Shown: one piece after another, positions 11,246 through 21,935 of the stretch
How the letters are laid out: each line of letters begins with the position of its first letter
Position numbering within the stretch: position 1 is the first letter of the stretch
Assembly: GCF_028372415.1 (NCBI RefSeq)
Contig: NC_092872.1
Span: 392,544,853 to 392,608,852 of the forward strand
Direction: 5' to 3'
DNA: 64,000 nucleotides
Source of the DNA: Notamacropus eugenii
Lineage: Eukaryota > Chordata > Mammalia > Diprotodontia > Macropodidae
Position numbers and translations under genes: made by a program
Notes under the pieces: model-generated
Database searches by the model: none
What the model was told of the DNA's origin: nothing
Seen by the model: the letters and a program-made list of their open reading frames with translations, nothing else

Positions 11246-12778
11246 ACAGACATACTCATACATATCATACAATTATTTCTCTTAACTTCATTATGTGTTG
11301 CTCTTGTTCTGGGGTGGAATGAATGGTTGTTGGAGGTCATATATCTCTGCAATGATATTTCCTGCACTAATTAAGAAAAAGCATAAAATATACTTCTTGG
11401 TAGAGGATGGAATGTGGATCTGATGGCCTTCCTTCCTCAAAGATTTGGGAGTTGTTCTCTATCATGTAAATACTTGTAGATAGATGTCTTCTGTAACTAT
11501 GTAGGTATACACATGCTTAAAAATGTCTGAGCAAAATATCAGATCATTGCAGTAAAGAAACCTTGCAATCTGAATAAAAACATAGTGTGAAGTCTGAATG
11601 AAATTTATCAGCTATAAATGGACTAAAAGCACCAGATAATTGATCAGTTTCACTGACTCGCAGGTACAACAACTGACAGAGATGCATGGAGCACATATTA
11701 AACATTTCATTGGTGATTCCTTCATTGCTCTCAGTGTTTTTGTACAAATGACGAAAATAATTCAGACTTTGTTACAATGTGGATAATAGCCAGAAGAATT
11801 GCTCACATAGATTTCCAAAAGGCATTTTATGACAGATGGCAACATAAATAACCCAGACTCCCAGCAGTCTGAACACGACCTTCTAGCTTAGCAAATATTT
11901 AAAACTCCCACCTTAACAAATGCAACATGGATGGCTTTTTAAAGTTGTTTTCACATGTTTTTTACTAAAAAGAAGAAAACCAATTTATCAACATAAACAC
12001 ATCAAGCAATTAGCAAATTGATTGAATAATACCCAACATTTCGATAATTATAAAACATTTAAAACGCTATTTTCTTCATGCTTAGTAATTGTCATCTTTA
12101 TAAGAGCTAAAGTGCATTGTAATTAAATTAACAGGAATTGTTACAGTTCATATTTGGGGTTTTCAGCACAGAAAAGAAATATCACAAACTAGCCTAATTA
12201 TAAGAGCTCAAAAGGAGAGTGAAAGATACTAACACAGGCAGGAAACTGCCTGAATTGTCATATAACAAAATCAGCTTGGCATTTACCTCCCTGCAGCAAC
12301 TAAGGAAACCAGGAAGAAAAATAAAAGAAACTTGGGATACTCAGGATACAACAGTATAATGAGTTAAATTCTCCCTGGTTTTAGAGCGTCGGTAGATTCA
12401 TTTTTGTGGGGTAACAAGTGAAAAGCATCATAAATACTAGCTAAGCAACTATATTTTAGTTTAAGATATTACAATTTTGCTAACATTGTGAAATATGTGT
12501 ATCTAAATTTATGCAAACCTACTGCCCAAAGGAAGGGAATAAACCTGACTGAAATTAAGATATTCTTCAAAATATTTTGTGAATTTCCACAGATTATAAT
12601 TTTTGAAAGTATCTGGTAATTCAATTCATGTGGTGTTCAAGACAACTTCACCATTTTGGGAAGTCAAAGCATCATTTGTCTACACAATCTATGTGTCCTC
12701 TTTCCATTCATATTAAACATGTGAAAAGATTTAGCAATGCAGAAATAAGCCTAGATTTTTTTCTCCATTAACGTATTC
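11246..12778. other. No gene; apparently single-copy DNA
   Basis: No transposon signature, no convincing reading frame and no RNA gene. The segment about 11,950-12,420 looks less degraded than its surroundings: balanced composition, no low-complexity runs and homeobox-type ATTA/TAATTA words. It may be conserved non-coding DNA, but this cannot be tested from a single sequence. Confidence 0.5.
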
Positions 12779-12803
12779 AAAAAAACTATTCAGGGGCGGA
12801 GCT

Positions 12804-12813
12804 AAGATGGCGG
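12804..12813 (+). promoter_or_regulatory. YY1-like site near the 5' end of HAL1 copy A
   Basis: AAGATGGCGG lies about 12 bases from the element's first base. This is the canonical YY1 recognition core, and human L1 has a YY1 site in the same position, where it fixes transcription start. Position and motif are seen; the function is inferred. Confidence 0.6.
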
Positions 12814-13465
12814 AGTAGAAAGACGCACATACACTAGCTCCGAACCCATAGCCCATAGAATATCTGTAAAAAAGAACTGCCGGCGAATTCTGGAGCAGCA
12901 GAGGCCACAGAACGGTGGAGAAGAAGAGATTTCTGTTCCAGAAAGCCCTGCAAACCTCCTGCAAAAGGTCCTTTGTGCTGTGGATACAGAGTTGAGCCCA
13001 GCCCTGCCTCGGCAGTGTAGCACCGAGAGAAGCAGATCTGAGTGGGGTTCAGGGATGGAATCTCCAGCGGCCACATGGGTCTCTCCACCCACAGGTGACA
13101 GGGGTCGGTGAGAGGCTCTCTTTGGCAGGTGGAGAGGGGAGTGGGATGCCCCCGTAACCCAGGCCCCCTTGGGAGGCAGCAGTGGAGGTGGGAGCAGACC
13201 AGGGCTCCCCAAGCAGGCAGGAGCCAGGATCCATTGTTGAAGGTCTCTGCATAAACCCCCTGAGGGAACTCAGCCTGTGAGGCGGCCCTGCCCCCACCTG
13301 AGCACCTGAACTTGATCTCACACTGAATAGCAGCCCAGCCCCCGCCCAAAGCCCTGAGTCTGGGAAGCAGCATTTGAATCTCAGACCCCAAGCATTGGCT
13401 GGGAGGATCTGGAGGCAAAGTGTGTGTGAAGAGAATACTCAGAAGTCAAGTCACTGGCTGGGAAA

Positions 13466-14553
13466 ATGCCCAGAAAAGGGAAAAGAAATAAGACTATAGA
13501 AGGTTACTTTCTTGGTGAACAGGTATTTCCTCCTTCCTTTCTCATGAGGAAGAATAAAGCTTACCATCAGGGAAAGACACAGAAGTTAAGGCTTCTGTAT
13601 CCCAGCTCACTCAGTGGGCTCAGGCCATGGAAGAGCTCAAAAACGACTTCGAAAATCAAGTTAGAGAGGTGGAGGAAAAACTGGGAAGACAAATGAGAGA
13701 GATGAAAGAAAAGCATGAAAAGCAGGTCCACACCCTGCTAAAGGAGACCCAAAGAAACACTGAAGAAAATAACACCTTGAAAAATAGGCTAATTCAATTG
13801 GCAAAAGAGGTTCAAAAAGCCAACGAGGAGAAAAATGCTTTCAAAAGCAGAATTAGCCAAATGAAAAAGGAGATCCAAAAGCTCACTGAAGAAAATAGTT
13901 CTTTCAAAATTAGAATGGAACAGATGGAGGCTAATGACTTTATGAGAAACCAAGAAATCACAAAACAAAACCAAAAGAATGAAAAAATGGAAGAGAATGT
14001 GAAATGTCTCAATGGAAAAACAACTGACCTGGAAAATAGATCCAGGAGAGACAATTTAAAAATTATGGGCCTACCTGAAAGCCATGATCAAAAAAAGAGC
14101 CTAGACATCATCTTTCATGAAATTATCAAGGAAAACTGCCCTGAGATTCTAGAACCAGAGGGCAAAATTAATATTCAAGGAATCCACAGAACACCACCTG
14201 AAAGAGATCCAAAAAGAGAAACTCCTAGGAACATTGTGGCCAAATTCCAGAGTTCCCAGATCAAGGAGAGAATATTTCAAGCAGCTAGAAAGAAAAAATT
14301 CAAGTACTGTGGAAATACAATCAGGATAACACAAGATCTAGCAGCTTCTACATTAAGGGATTGAAGGGCATGGAATAGGATATTCCAGAAGTCAAAGGAA
14401 CTAGGACTAAAACCAAGAATCACCTACCCAGAAAAACTGAGTATAATACTTCAGGGGAAAAATTGGTCTTGCAATGAAATCGAGGACTTTCAAGCATTCT
14501 TGATGAAAAGACCAGAGCTGAAAAGAAAATTTGACTTTCAAACACAAGAATGA
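13466..14553 (+). pseudogene. ORF1 of HAL1 copy A (L1 ORF1p-like), one frameshift and one stop
   Basis: The ATG at 13466 starts MPRKGKRNKTIEGYFLGEQV, a start shared by all HAL1-like copies here. The frame shifts between about 13560 and 13627. From 13627 a 245-codon open frame covers the coiled coil (Lys/Glu-rich heptads, about 13627-13990), the RRM-like region with DLENRSRRDNLKIMGLPESH (about 14030-14085), and the C-terminal domain with HRTPPERDPKRETPRNIVAK and IRITQDLAASTLRD. A TGA at 14362-14364 interrupts it. The same frame is then open for 62 more codons to the natural stop at 14551-14553. The protein family binds L1 RNA as a trimer. This is the least damaged ORF1 in the window. Confidence 0.85.
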
Positions 14554-14675
14554 AGATAAGCATGAAAAGGTGAACAGCAAAGAGAAGTCAACTTACTAAA
14601 GTTGAACTGTTTACATTTCTACATGGAAAGACAATATTTGTAACTCTTGAAACTTTTCAGTATCTGGGTACTGGG

Positions 14676-14724
14676 TGGGAATACACACACACACACATGC
14701 ACTTGCACATGCACACACACATAG
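14676..14724 (+). repeat. CA-rich microsatellite in HAL1 3' UTR
   Basis: ACACACACAC and GCACACAC units lie about 120 bases after the ORF1 end. The same place in the other HAL1-like copies also holds a CA, TATC or TG repeat. Confidence 0.85.
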
Positions 14725-16499
14725 AGACAGAGTGCACAGAGTGAATTGAAGAGGAGGGGATCATATCTTTAAAAAATGAAATCCAGCAGTGAGAGAGAAA
14801 TATATTGGGAGGAGAAAGGGAGAAATGGAATGGGGCAAATTATCTCTCATAAAAGAGGCAAGGAAAAGACTTATTAGTGGAGGGAAAAAGAGGAGAGGTG
14901 AGAGAAAACCATGAAGTTTACTCTCATCACATTCCACTAAAGGAAGGAACAAAATGCACACTCATTTTGGTATGAAAACCTATCTTACAATACAGGGAAG
15001 TGGGGGAGAAGGGGATAAGCAGGGTGGGGGGGGGATGATGGAAGGGAGGGCATGGGGTGGACGGAGCAATTTGAGGTCGACACTCATGGGGAGGGACAGG
15101 ATCAAAAGACAGAATAGAAGTAATGGGGGACAGGATAGGATGGAGGGAAATATCGTTAGTCTTATACAACACGACCATTGTGGAAGTCATTTGCAAAACT
15201 ACACAGATTTGGCCTATGTTGAATTGCTTGTCTTCCAAAGGGAATGGATGGGGAGGGAGGGAGGTAAAGAAGTTGGAACTCAAAGTTTTAGGAACAACTC
15301 TTGAGTACTGTTCTTGCCTCTAGGAAATAAGAAATACAGGTAAAAGGGTATAGAAAATTATCTGGCCCTACAGGACAAAAGAGAAGATGGAGACAAGGGC
15401 AGAGAGGGATGATAGAAGAGAGAGCAGATTGGTGATGGGGCAATTAGAATGCTAGGTGTTTTGAGGTGGGGGGAGGGGACAAAAGAGGAGAAATTTTGGA
15501 ACCCAAAATTTTGTTAAAATGAATGTTAAAAGTTAAATAAATAAAATATAAAAAAACCTATTCACCAAAAAAATCTTCATTTTTGTATCCTTAGCATCTA
15601 ATGTAATGACTTCACATTCTAAGTAATTAATACATTTTTACTGAATTTAATTAAAACTGATAAGAAGTTGTTGTTTGATATTTCCCATCAAATTGTATTC
15701 TTTTTTCAACATTTTTAATAATTTTATTTATTTTCAGATTTCAACATTCACTTCCACAGAATTTTGAATTTCAAATGTTCTCCCCATCCCCCCTAGTCCC
15801 ATCACAGAGCAGCATGTATTTTGGTTGCCCTTTCCTCCAATCTTCCCTCCCTTCTATCACCCCCAACCACACCTCTTATCCCCTTCACCTCTATTTTCAT
15901 GTAGGTAAGATAGATTTCTATGCCCCATTGCCTATATATCTTATTTCCTAATTGCATGGAAAAACAACCTCTAACATCCATTTTTAAAGCTTGGAGTTCC
16001 AAATTTTCTCATTGAGAAAACTCACCTCATTGAGAAAGCAAGAAATTCAATCTAGATTATACAGATGTCGTCATACAAAAGACCTCCACAACAGCCAGGT
16101 TGTGAAAGACTAATTATGTTTCCCTCTACCATATTTCAGCCTCTATTTATTCAATTTTCTCCTTTGACCTGTCCCTCTGCAAAAGTACTTGCTTCTGATG
16201 ACCTTTCCCTCAATCTGCCATCCCCTTCCATTGTCCTCCCTCACTTATCCCCTTTCCCCTGCTTTCTTGCAAACTCAAATGGGTGACACTATTCCTTACT
16301 GAAGCCAAATCTAATGAAAAGAAGGCTTATTTATTCCCTCTCACCTTTTAATTTTTCACCTCCATTGCAAAAGATATTTCTTGCCTCTTTTATGTAAGAT
16401 TATTATCTACATTCATTCTCTCCCTTTCTCTTTGTAGTAGTTCATTCCTCTCAGCCCTTAATTTTCTTTTTTTAGATACCAACCCTTCATATTCAGCTC

Positions 16500-16690
16500 A
16501 CCCTGTGCCCTCTCTCTGTCTCCGTCTCTTTATCTATGTCTCTTTGTCTCTGTCTGTCTGTCTCTCTGTCTCTCTCTCTGCCTCTCATAGACACACATAC
16601 ATATACATACAAATGCACACATAAACACACATACACTCATATACATACACATACACACAAACACACACATATGTATATGCATTCCTTTCA
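16500..16690. repeat. Compound CT/CA microsatellite in HAL1 copy G
   Basis: (TCTG/TC)n grades into (CA/CATA)n on the plus strand, in the equivalent place to the CA repeat of copy A. Confidence 0.85.
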
Positions 16691-17317
16691 GTAATTTTTA
16701 AATTGTCTCTTCTGGATCCGTTTTCGAGGTCAGTTGTTTTTCTAGTGAAATACTTCACCTAGTCTTCTATTTTTCATTCTTTTGGTTCTGTTTTATAATT
16801 TCTTGACTTCTCATAAAGTCATTAAGTTCCATTTGCTCCATTCTAATTTTTAAGAAATTATTTTCTTCAGTGAGCTTTTTGACATCTTTTTCCATTTGAT
16901 TCATTTTGCTTTTCAAGCAAAATGACTTTTCCTCATTGACTTTTTGGACCTCTTTTGCCATTTGGGTTATTCTAATTTTAAAGCTGTTATTTTCTTTAAC
17001 ATTTTTTTGTTTCCTTTAGCAAGCTGTTGACTCATTTTTCACGATTTTCTTGCATCACTATCATTTGCCTTCCCAATTTTTTCTTTTTTTCTGTGACGTG
17101 ATTTCCAAAATCCTTTCTGAGCTTTTACATGGCCTAAGACCAATTCATATTTTTTTCTTGGAGGATTTAGATGCAGGAGTTTTGGCTTTGCTGTCTTCTT
17201 CTCACTGTATGTTTTGATCTTCGTTGTATCAATGACATAAGAAAATACCTCTTCATCAAGAAAGCAAGTATTGATACTTTGTTTCTTTTTCTTCTGTTTG
17301 CTTATTTTCCCAGACAA
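16691..17317 (-). pseudogene. ORF1 fragment of HAL1 copy G
   Basis: Minus-strand blocks match the other ORF1s. An N-terminal part at 17317-17039 has the usual Lys-rich start and a degraded form of the GYFLGEQVF motif (CFLDEEVF). A coiled-coil part at 16961-16767 contains AKEVQKVNEEK and IRMEQMELNDFMRSQE. The two are in different frames. The C-terminal domain is deleted. Confidence 0.75.
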
Positions 17318-18471
17318 TTACATGACTTTTGAACTTTGCTTAATACAGATCTCCAGAATCAACCTCCACTTCAGCCGTTGGGCGGGGGAAGGGGCCAGAC
17401 CATGATTCAATCTCAGCCAGGTTAAAGACCCTTCCCACCGACCTTTGAAGCTGTTCTAGGAGTATGTCAGGAAAGAAGAAACACTTCCATCTCAGATATC
17501 AACAAAGATTTCATAGAGGATTTTGCATGATGCTATAATTCATAGGAAAATACTTCAATACAACTTAATGAGTTTTTACTAAATACCTACAGTGTACAAA
17601 GCACAGTGAAATGTGGAATAAAAAGACAAAATTTAAAAGGGTTCCTGACCTCAAAGTGTTCAATTCTACTGGGACTATTCAATATGTAAGCATATAAACA
17701 TCTAAGTATATATGTGATTATTTGAATAGTACACTAAATTTAGAGATCAAGCAGTTTCATAAAGTAAGTGACCCACGTACAGAACCTTTGGAAAGGTACA
17801 TATTTTAAGAGATAAAAGTGAGAAGGGAGTGTATTACTGACATGAGACACCATTTAAAAGTTCTGCAGATGCAAGATAGAATAACAAATTTTGAGAAAAC
17901 TAAACAGGATATTAGAATACCATTTCATATTTGTAAAGGAGAAAATTAGCAACTAGATTGAAGAGGTTTACTTGAATCAGAATGTCAAAAGCTTTAGCTT
18001 TTATAAGGAGATTATAAGTATTCTAGAAGCAAGAAAAAAACACTGGAAGACCTTGAGCAATTTACTTTGACATGGTCAGATTAGTGCTTTTGTGTGTGGA
18101 TGAATGGAAGATGGAAGAGACTGAATGGAGGGAGTCCAATAAGAAAGCTATTACAATAGTTGACACAAGGTTACAAAAGCCTGAACTGTGGTGGTATGCA
18201 TGTGAGTGAGGAGAAAGTGAAATAATCAAGCACATGCTATAAAACTATAATCTACAAGGTGATAAATGAAGAAACACACAAAATGAGTGAGAAATAGTTG
18301 AAGGTGATAGCTTGGTCACAGCAATCTGTGTTGCTAATAGTTTCAATGTGTAACAGAAATAGGAAATATTTATTGAGAAAATAAGTTTAGCAGGGAAGAT
18401 AATTAATTCCACTTTGGATGTGTTACATTTTTAGTGCCAGTGGAAGTTCCTGTTGAAAATAACAGGATTAT

Positions 18472-18945
18472 ATTTCAGAGACACCTGGAAAGACTTATAT
18501 GAACTGATGTTGAGTGAAAGGAGCAGAACCAGTAGAACTTCATACAGAGCAACAACCACAGTTTGTGAGGAAGTTTTCTGGTAGACTTAGTACTTCATTG
18601 CAATGCAAGGACTTAAAAAAAATTCCCAGTGAACTCTAGGCTAAATGCCTTCCACATCCTGAGAAATAGCTATGGAATTTGTTTGCGGAATAAAGCAGAC
18701 CATTTTCTTTTGTATTATGTTTTATTTTGTTTTGTTTTATGATTTCTCCCACTCATTTAATTCTTCTATACAACATGACAAAGTTGAAAATGTATTTAAT
18801 AGGAATGTACATGTAGAATCTGTATAAAATTGTATGCTTTCTCAAGGAGGGAGTAGGGAAGGAGGGTGATGGAGGGAAAAAAATCTAAGATATATGGAGG
18901 CGATTGTGAAACACTGAAAAAAATAAAATAATTTAATTAAAAAAA
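18472..18945 (+). mobile_element. 5'-truncated L1, 3' end only, inserted in L2
   Basis: 474 bases homologous to the last part of the L1 at 6725-7214: the end of ORF2, the T-rich 3' UTR (TTTTATTTTGTTTTGTTTTATG) and an A-rich tail. A diverged TSD is visible: GAAAATAACAGGATTA at 18455-18470 and GAAAATAGCATGATGATT at 18946-18963. This is a typical short target-primed insertion and lacks the G15 run of its larger relative. Confidence 0.85.
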
Positions 18946-19347
18946 GAAAATAGCATGATGATTGGTTAGGTGTGACTTGAACACAGAGAATTTAGAATTA
19001 GATTGATAGGGAATGGTTATAAAGATCTGAGAAACATTGTAAAAGATGATAATAAAATTCATAAGAATTGGTATGATCATAAAGATAGAGATATAAGACC
19101 TCAGAACCCAGGAGCCTTGGGGGATTGAATTAAATTCAATAAGGAATTGAAAATGGATAATGAGTCACTGAAAGGCACTAAGAAGGAACTATCAAAAAAG
19201 TGTGAAAAGAGCAAATAGAGAATAGTATAATATCTCTATGAAAATGACAACTCAACTAATGGGACAGCATATACTGAGTAATGGAGACAATTTGAAAAAT
19301 AAGAGAAGGTGACTGGTACAGAGTTTGGAAGATCATATTTAGAGATC

Positions 19348-19350
<3 letters not shown>

Positions 19351-19407
<57 letters not shown>
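19351..19407 (+). repeat. (GAT)n microsatellite inside L2
   Basis: About 19 near-perfect ATG/GAT units pass into a GGT/GTG-rich tract up to about 19440. On the minus strand this translates as polyserine and has no coding meaning. Confidence 0.92.
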
Positions 19408-19689
19408 CGGTGCTGATGGTGGTGGTGTAGTGGTGGTGGTTGTGATAGTTGTGGTGATGAAAACTCATCAAAGAAGATTGAGCAATGATATTAAGATAAA
19501 TAGGATTATCAGAAAAGAAATATGACAGAAAAACCAAAGAAAAAAGAAAGTGTCTAGGAGGGTCACATTGCTATAGAGAGGTCAAAGAAGGTGCAGTGTG
19601 AGAAAAAGACAATAAATTGAGCAATTAAGAGGACACTAATATAGTTTAAGAAAACCACTTCAATAGAATAACAAATATGAAATTAATTA

Positions 19690-19989
19690 GACAACTAAAT
19701 TTATTTAGTGCTAACTGCGTTAGGCACTTTGCTAAGCATTAAGAATACATGTAAAGGCAAAGTTATTGTCCCTGATTTTAAAGAACCTTTTTTCTAGTGG
19801 GGAAGATAACTTGAAAATAATTAGGTTGATACAAGATATATTTAGTAGATGGAGGGCATTCAGAACTGGGAAGGCATTAACAGTTAGACAATCTAGAATA
19901 GGCCTTCTGCAGTTGATAGGAGTTGTGTTTTGAAGCACCACCAGAAAACTAAGAAGTAGATGTGAATAGGTAAAATATTTGAAAACTGG
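19690..19989 (-). mobile_element. L2 LINE, antisense, 3'-end part, left of an L1 insertion
   Basis: It begins with the antisense L2 3' end (TTTATTTAGTGCTAACTGCGTTAGGCACTTTGCTAAGC). It continues through the 'fixed-amount' block, TTCTAGTGGGGAAGATAA, to the L1 junction. The copy resumes at 23555, which shows that the L1 between split a single L2. Confidence 0.7.
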
Positions 19990-19999
19990 GGCTCAAGTC

Positions 20000-20009
20000 A
20001 AGATGGCAA
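20000..20009 (+). promoter_or_regulatory. YY1-like site near the L1 5' end
   Basis: AAGATGGCAA lies about 10 bases from the start of this L1, matching the placement in the HAL1-like copies at 12804 and 36663. Confidence 0.45.
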
Positions 20010-20702
20010 AGAAAACGCAGTGACTCACCAGAAATCTCCCCCATACCTCTACAAACACCTTTAAATAATGACATAAAACAATTCCTGGAACAGAAGAACG
20101 AAAAAAGGAGGAGATAAAATGGTTTTCCAGCCCAAGGTGAGTTAGAAGGTCAGCATGAAAAATCTGTCACAGCTGCATGAGAGTAACACAGTTCCGTGCA
20201 GGCTGTGTCAGCTCAGACTATGCTGCAGCAAACAAGGAGCATGCACCAAATCAGCAATGACAGCAGATTCTTTCAGAGTTCTCATCTCACAGATGGCAAG
20301 GGGGTTGAACAACTAGTCAGATGGAGATTATAGGAGTTTCTTTGCTAACACTGAGGCAGGACTCTGTCACTTTGATTATACTTGAATATGAGTCACAGTT
20401 CTGGGTGACAGTCCCAGGGCAAGGAAGAGCACTAGCAGGCCAAAGTTTATAGCCATAGTAGAGTAGGGATCCTCTTCACAGACAATGCCACTCTTTGTGG
20501 CCACTGACAGACCAGTGCACAGACCAGGAAAATAGTAAACACACCTCTCTTTAGATCATTACACTTTGGAAGAACTGAAAACATGCATGGTTCCTAGAAG
20601 TATCTCTGAAAACAATTGCACAAAAGCCCTGAAATTTGAGGCAGTGTGTGCTCCACCCTGGAAGCATAGCCCCATTTTAACAAACAGTTAAAAGTGAAGG
20701 AA

Positions 20703-21935
20703 TATGCTAGGAAAAAGAGCAAACGAAAGAAAGAAGTTCTGACCCCAGAAAATTACTACGGTGACAAGGACAATTAAATCACAAACTCAGAAAAAGACAA
20801 GTTAAAAGTTCCTGAATCTAAATCCTCCAGCAAAGATACAAATTAGTCTCAGGCCATGGAAGAGCTCAAAAATAAATTTGAAAATCAAGTAACAAAGGTA
20901 GAAGAAAAACTGGGAAAAGAAATAAGAGTTATGCAAGAAAGTCATGAAGAAATTGTATGGCAGTGATTGTTAAACATTAAAAAATAAAAAAAATTTAAAA
21001 AAAATAAAAAATTAAAAAAAATTAAAAAAAAGAAAGTCATGAAGAATGAGTCAACTACGTGATAAAGAAGACACATAATATAGTGAAGAAAATAACATTT
21101 TAAAAACAGACTAGGCCAAATGATAAAAGGAGTCCAAAAAGCCAATGAGAAGAAGAATGCCTCAAAAAGCAGAACTGCTCAAGTGGAAAAAGATATACAA
21201 AAATTTACTGAAGAAAAAACTCCTTAAAAAGTAGAATTGACCTAATGGAAAAGATAGTATAAAACCTCAGTGAAGAACACAATTCCTTAAAAATTAGAAT
21301 TGAGCAAATGAAGCCTAATGACTTTATAAGGAATCAAGAAACAATAAAACAAAGAATTTAAAAAGAAGAAAATATGAAATATCTCATTAAAACATTGACC
21401 TGGAAAAAGACATCCAAGAGAGATAACTTAAGAACTATTGGCCTATCTGAAAGTCATGATAAAAAAAAATAGAAATCATCCTTTAAGAATTAATCAAGGA
21501 AAACTGCCCTGATATTCTCTAACAAGAGGGTAAAATGGAATTTGATACAGTTCATCAACGATGCCCTGAAAGAGATCCCAAAATTAAAACTCCTAGGAAT
21601 ATTATAGCAAAATTTCAAAGGTCCCAGGTAAAGGAAAAAATATCACAAGCAACCAGAAAGAAACAATTGAAGTATCATAGAGCCACAGAGAGGATAACAC
21701 AAGATTTGGCATCTTCTATGTTAAAGGGACAGAAGATTTGGTGTGTACATTCCAGAGTGGAAGGGAGCTACGGTTACAACCAAGAATCACCTACACAGCA
21801 AAACTGAATATAATCCTTCAGGGGGAAAATGGACATTCAATGAAACAGAGGACTTTGAATCATTCTTGTTGAAAAGATCAGAGCTGAATAAAGAAGACAT
21901 TCAAATACATGACTTAAAAGAAACACAAAAAGGTA
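20703..21935 (+). pseudogene. L1 ORF1 pseudogene, interrupted by a tiny L1 insertion
   Basis: From about 20703 the Lys-rich N-terminus is recognisable. The coiled coil follows (MEELKNKFENQV at about 20858). At 20952-21030 a 79-bp A-rich L1 tail is inserted. The coil resumes, then the RRM-like region and the C-terminal domain, with VHQRCPERDPKIKTPRN at about 21550-21600 and ERITQDLASSMLKG at about 21690-21730. Many stops and frame changes occur. No function remains. Confidence 0.78.
20952..21030 (+). mobile_element. Ultrashort (79-bp) L1 3'-end insertion with 16-bp TSD
   Basis: The insert has only about 30 bases of L1 3' end (GGCAGTGATTGTTAAACATT, compare 18899-18918) plus an A-rich tail with T and AT interruptions. 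It is bracketed by a perfect 16-bp duplication, AGAAAGTCATGAAGAA, at 20936-20951 and 21031-21046, and it interrupts the ORF1 coiled coil of the host L1. Confidence 0.88.

Larger units (their letters stand above)
12793..15550 (+). mobile_element. HAL1-like (ORF1-only) L1 derivative, copy A, full length
   Basis: A 2758-bp unit: GC-rich 5' UTR (12793-13465), ORF1 (13466-14553), a CA microsatellite (about 14680-14720), a strongly purine-rich 3' UTR and an A-rich end with AATAAATAAA. It is flanked by a near-perfect target-site duplication, AAAAAACTATTCA at 12779-12792 and AAAAAACCTATTCA at 15551-15564, so the whole unit was inserted as one piece by target-primed reverse transcription. No ORF2 sequence is present. 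This matches the definition of half-L1 (HAL1) elements, ORF1-only L1 derivatives known from several mammals. Retained CpGs in the 5' UTR make it look the youngest of the eight copies here. Confidence 0.85.
15697..17505 (-). mobile_element. HAL1-like element, copy G, antisense, with ORF1 C-terminal deletion
   Basis: Read on the minus strand: partial 5' UTR (about 17505-17320), ORF1 N-terminus and coiled coil (about 17315-16690), then a CA/CT microsatellite (about 16500-16690), the purine-rich HAL1 3' UTR, and the A-rich end at about 15697. The part of ORF1 encoding the C-terminal domain is missing: the sequence goes straight from the RRM-like region to the microsatellite at about 16690. The 5' end is truncated in the UTR. 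No convincing TSD was found. Confidence 0.8.
17565..19680 (-). mobile_element. L2 LINE, antisense, about 1.6 kb, interrupted by an L1
   Basis: The plus strand begins with the reverse complement of the L2 3' end (TTACTAAATACCTACAGTGTACAAAGCAC). It then runs into antisense L2 coding sequence: GAGACTGAATGGAGGG...CAATAAGAAAGCTATTACAATAG near 18120-18160, and CTATAGAGAGGTCAAAGAAGG near 19570-19595, which is the antisense palm region. An L1 (18472-18945) and a GAT microsatellite (19351-19407) lie inside. Frames are fully decayed. The order of blocks matches one continuous L2 copy read 3' to 5'. Confidence 0.7.

Noticed and set aside
12834..13418. 194-codon minus-strand reading frame
   Set aside because: It lies antisense to the GC-rich HAL1 copy A 5' UTR, and similar minus-strand frames occur in the 5' UTRs of copies C and D. 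It has no domain, and GC-rich sequence explains the openness.
19346..19537. Minus-strand polyserine frame
   Set aside because: It is the (GAT)n microsatellite inside antisense L2.
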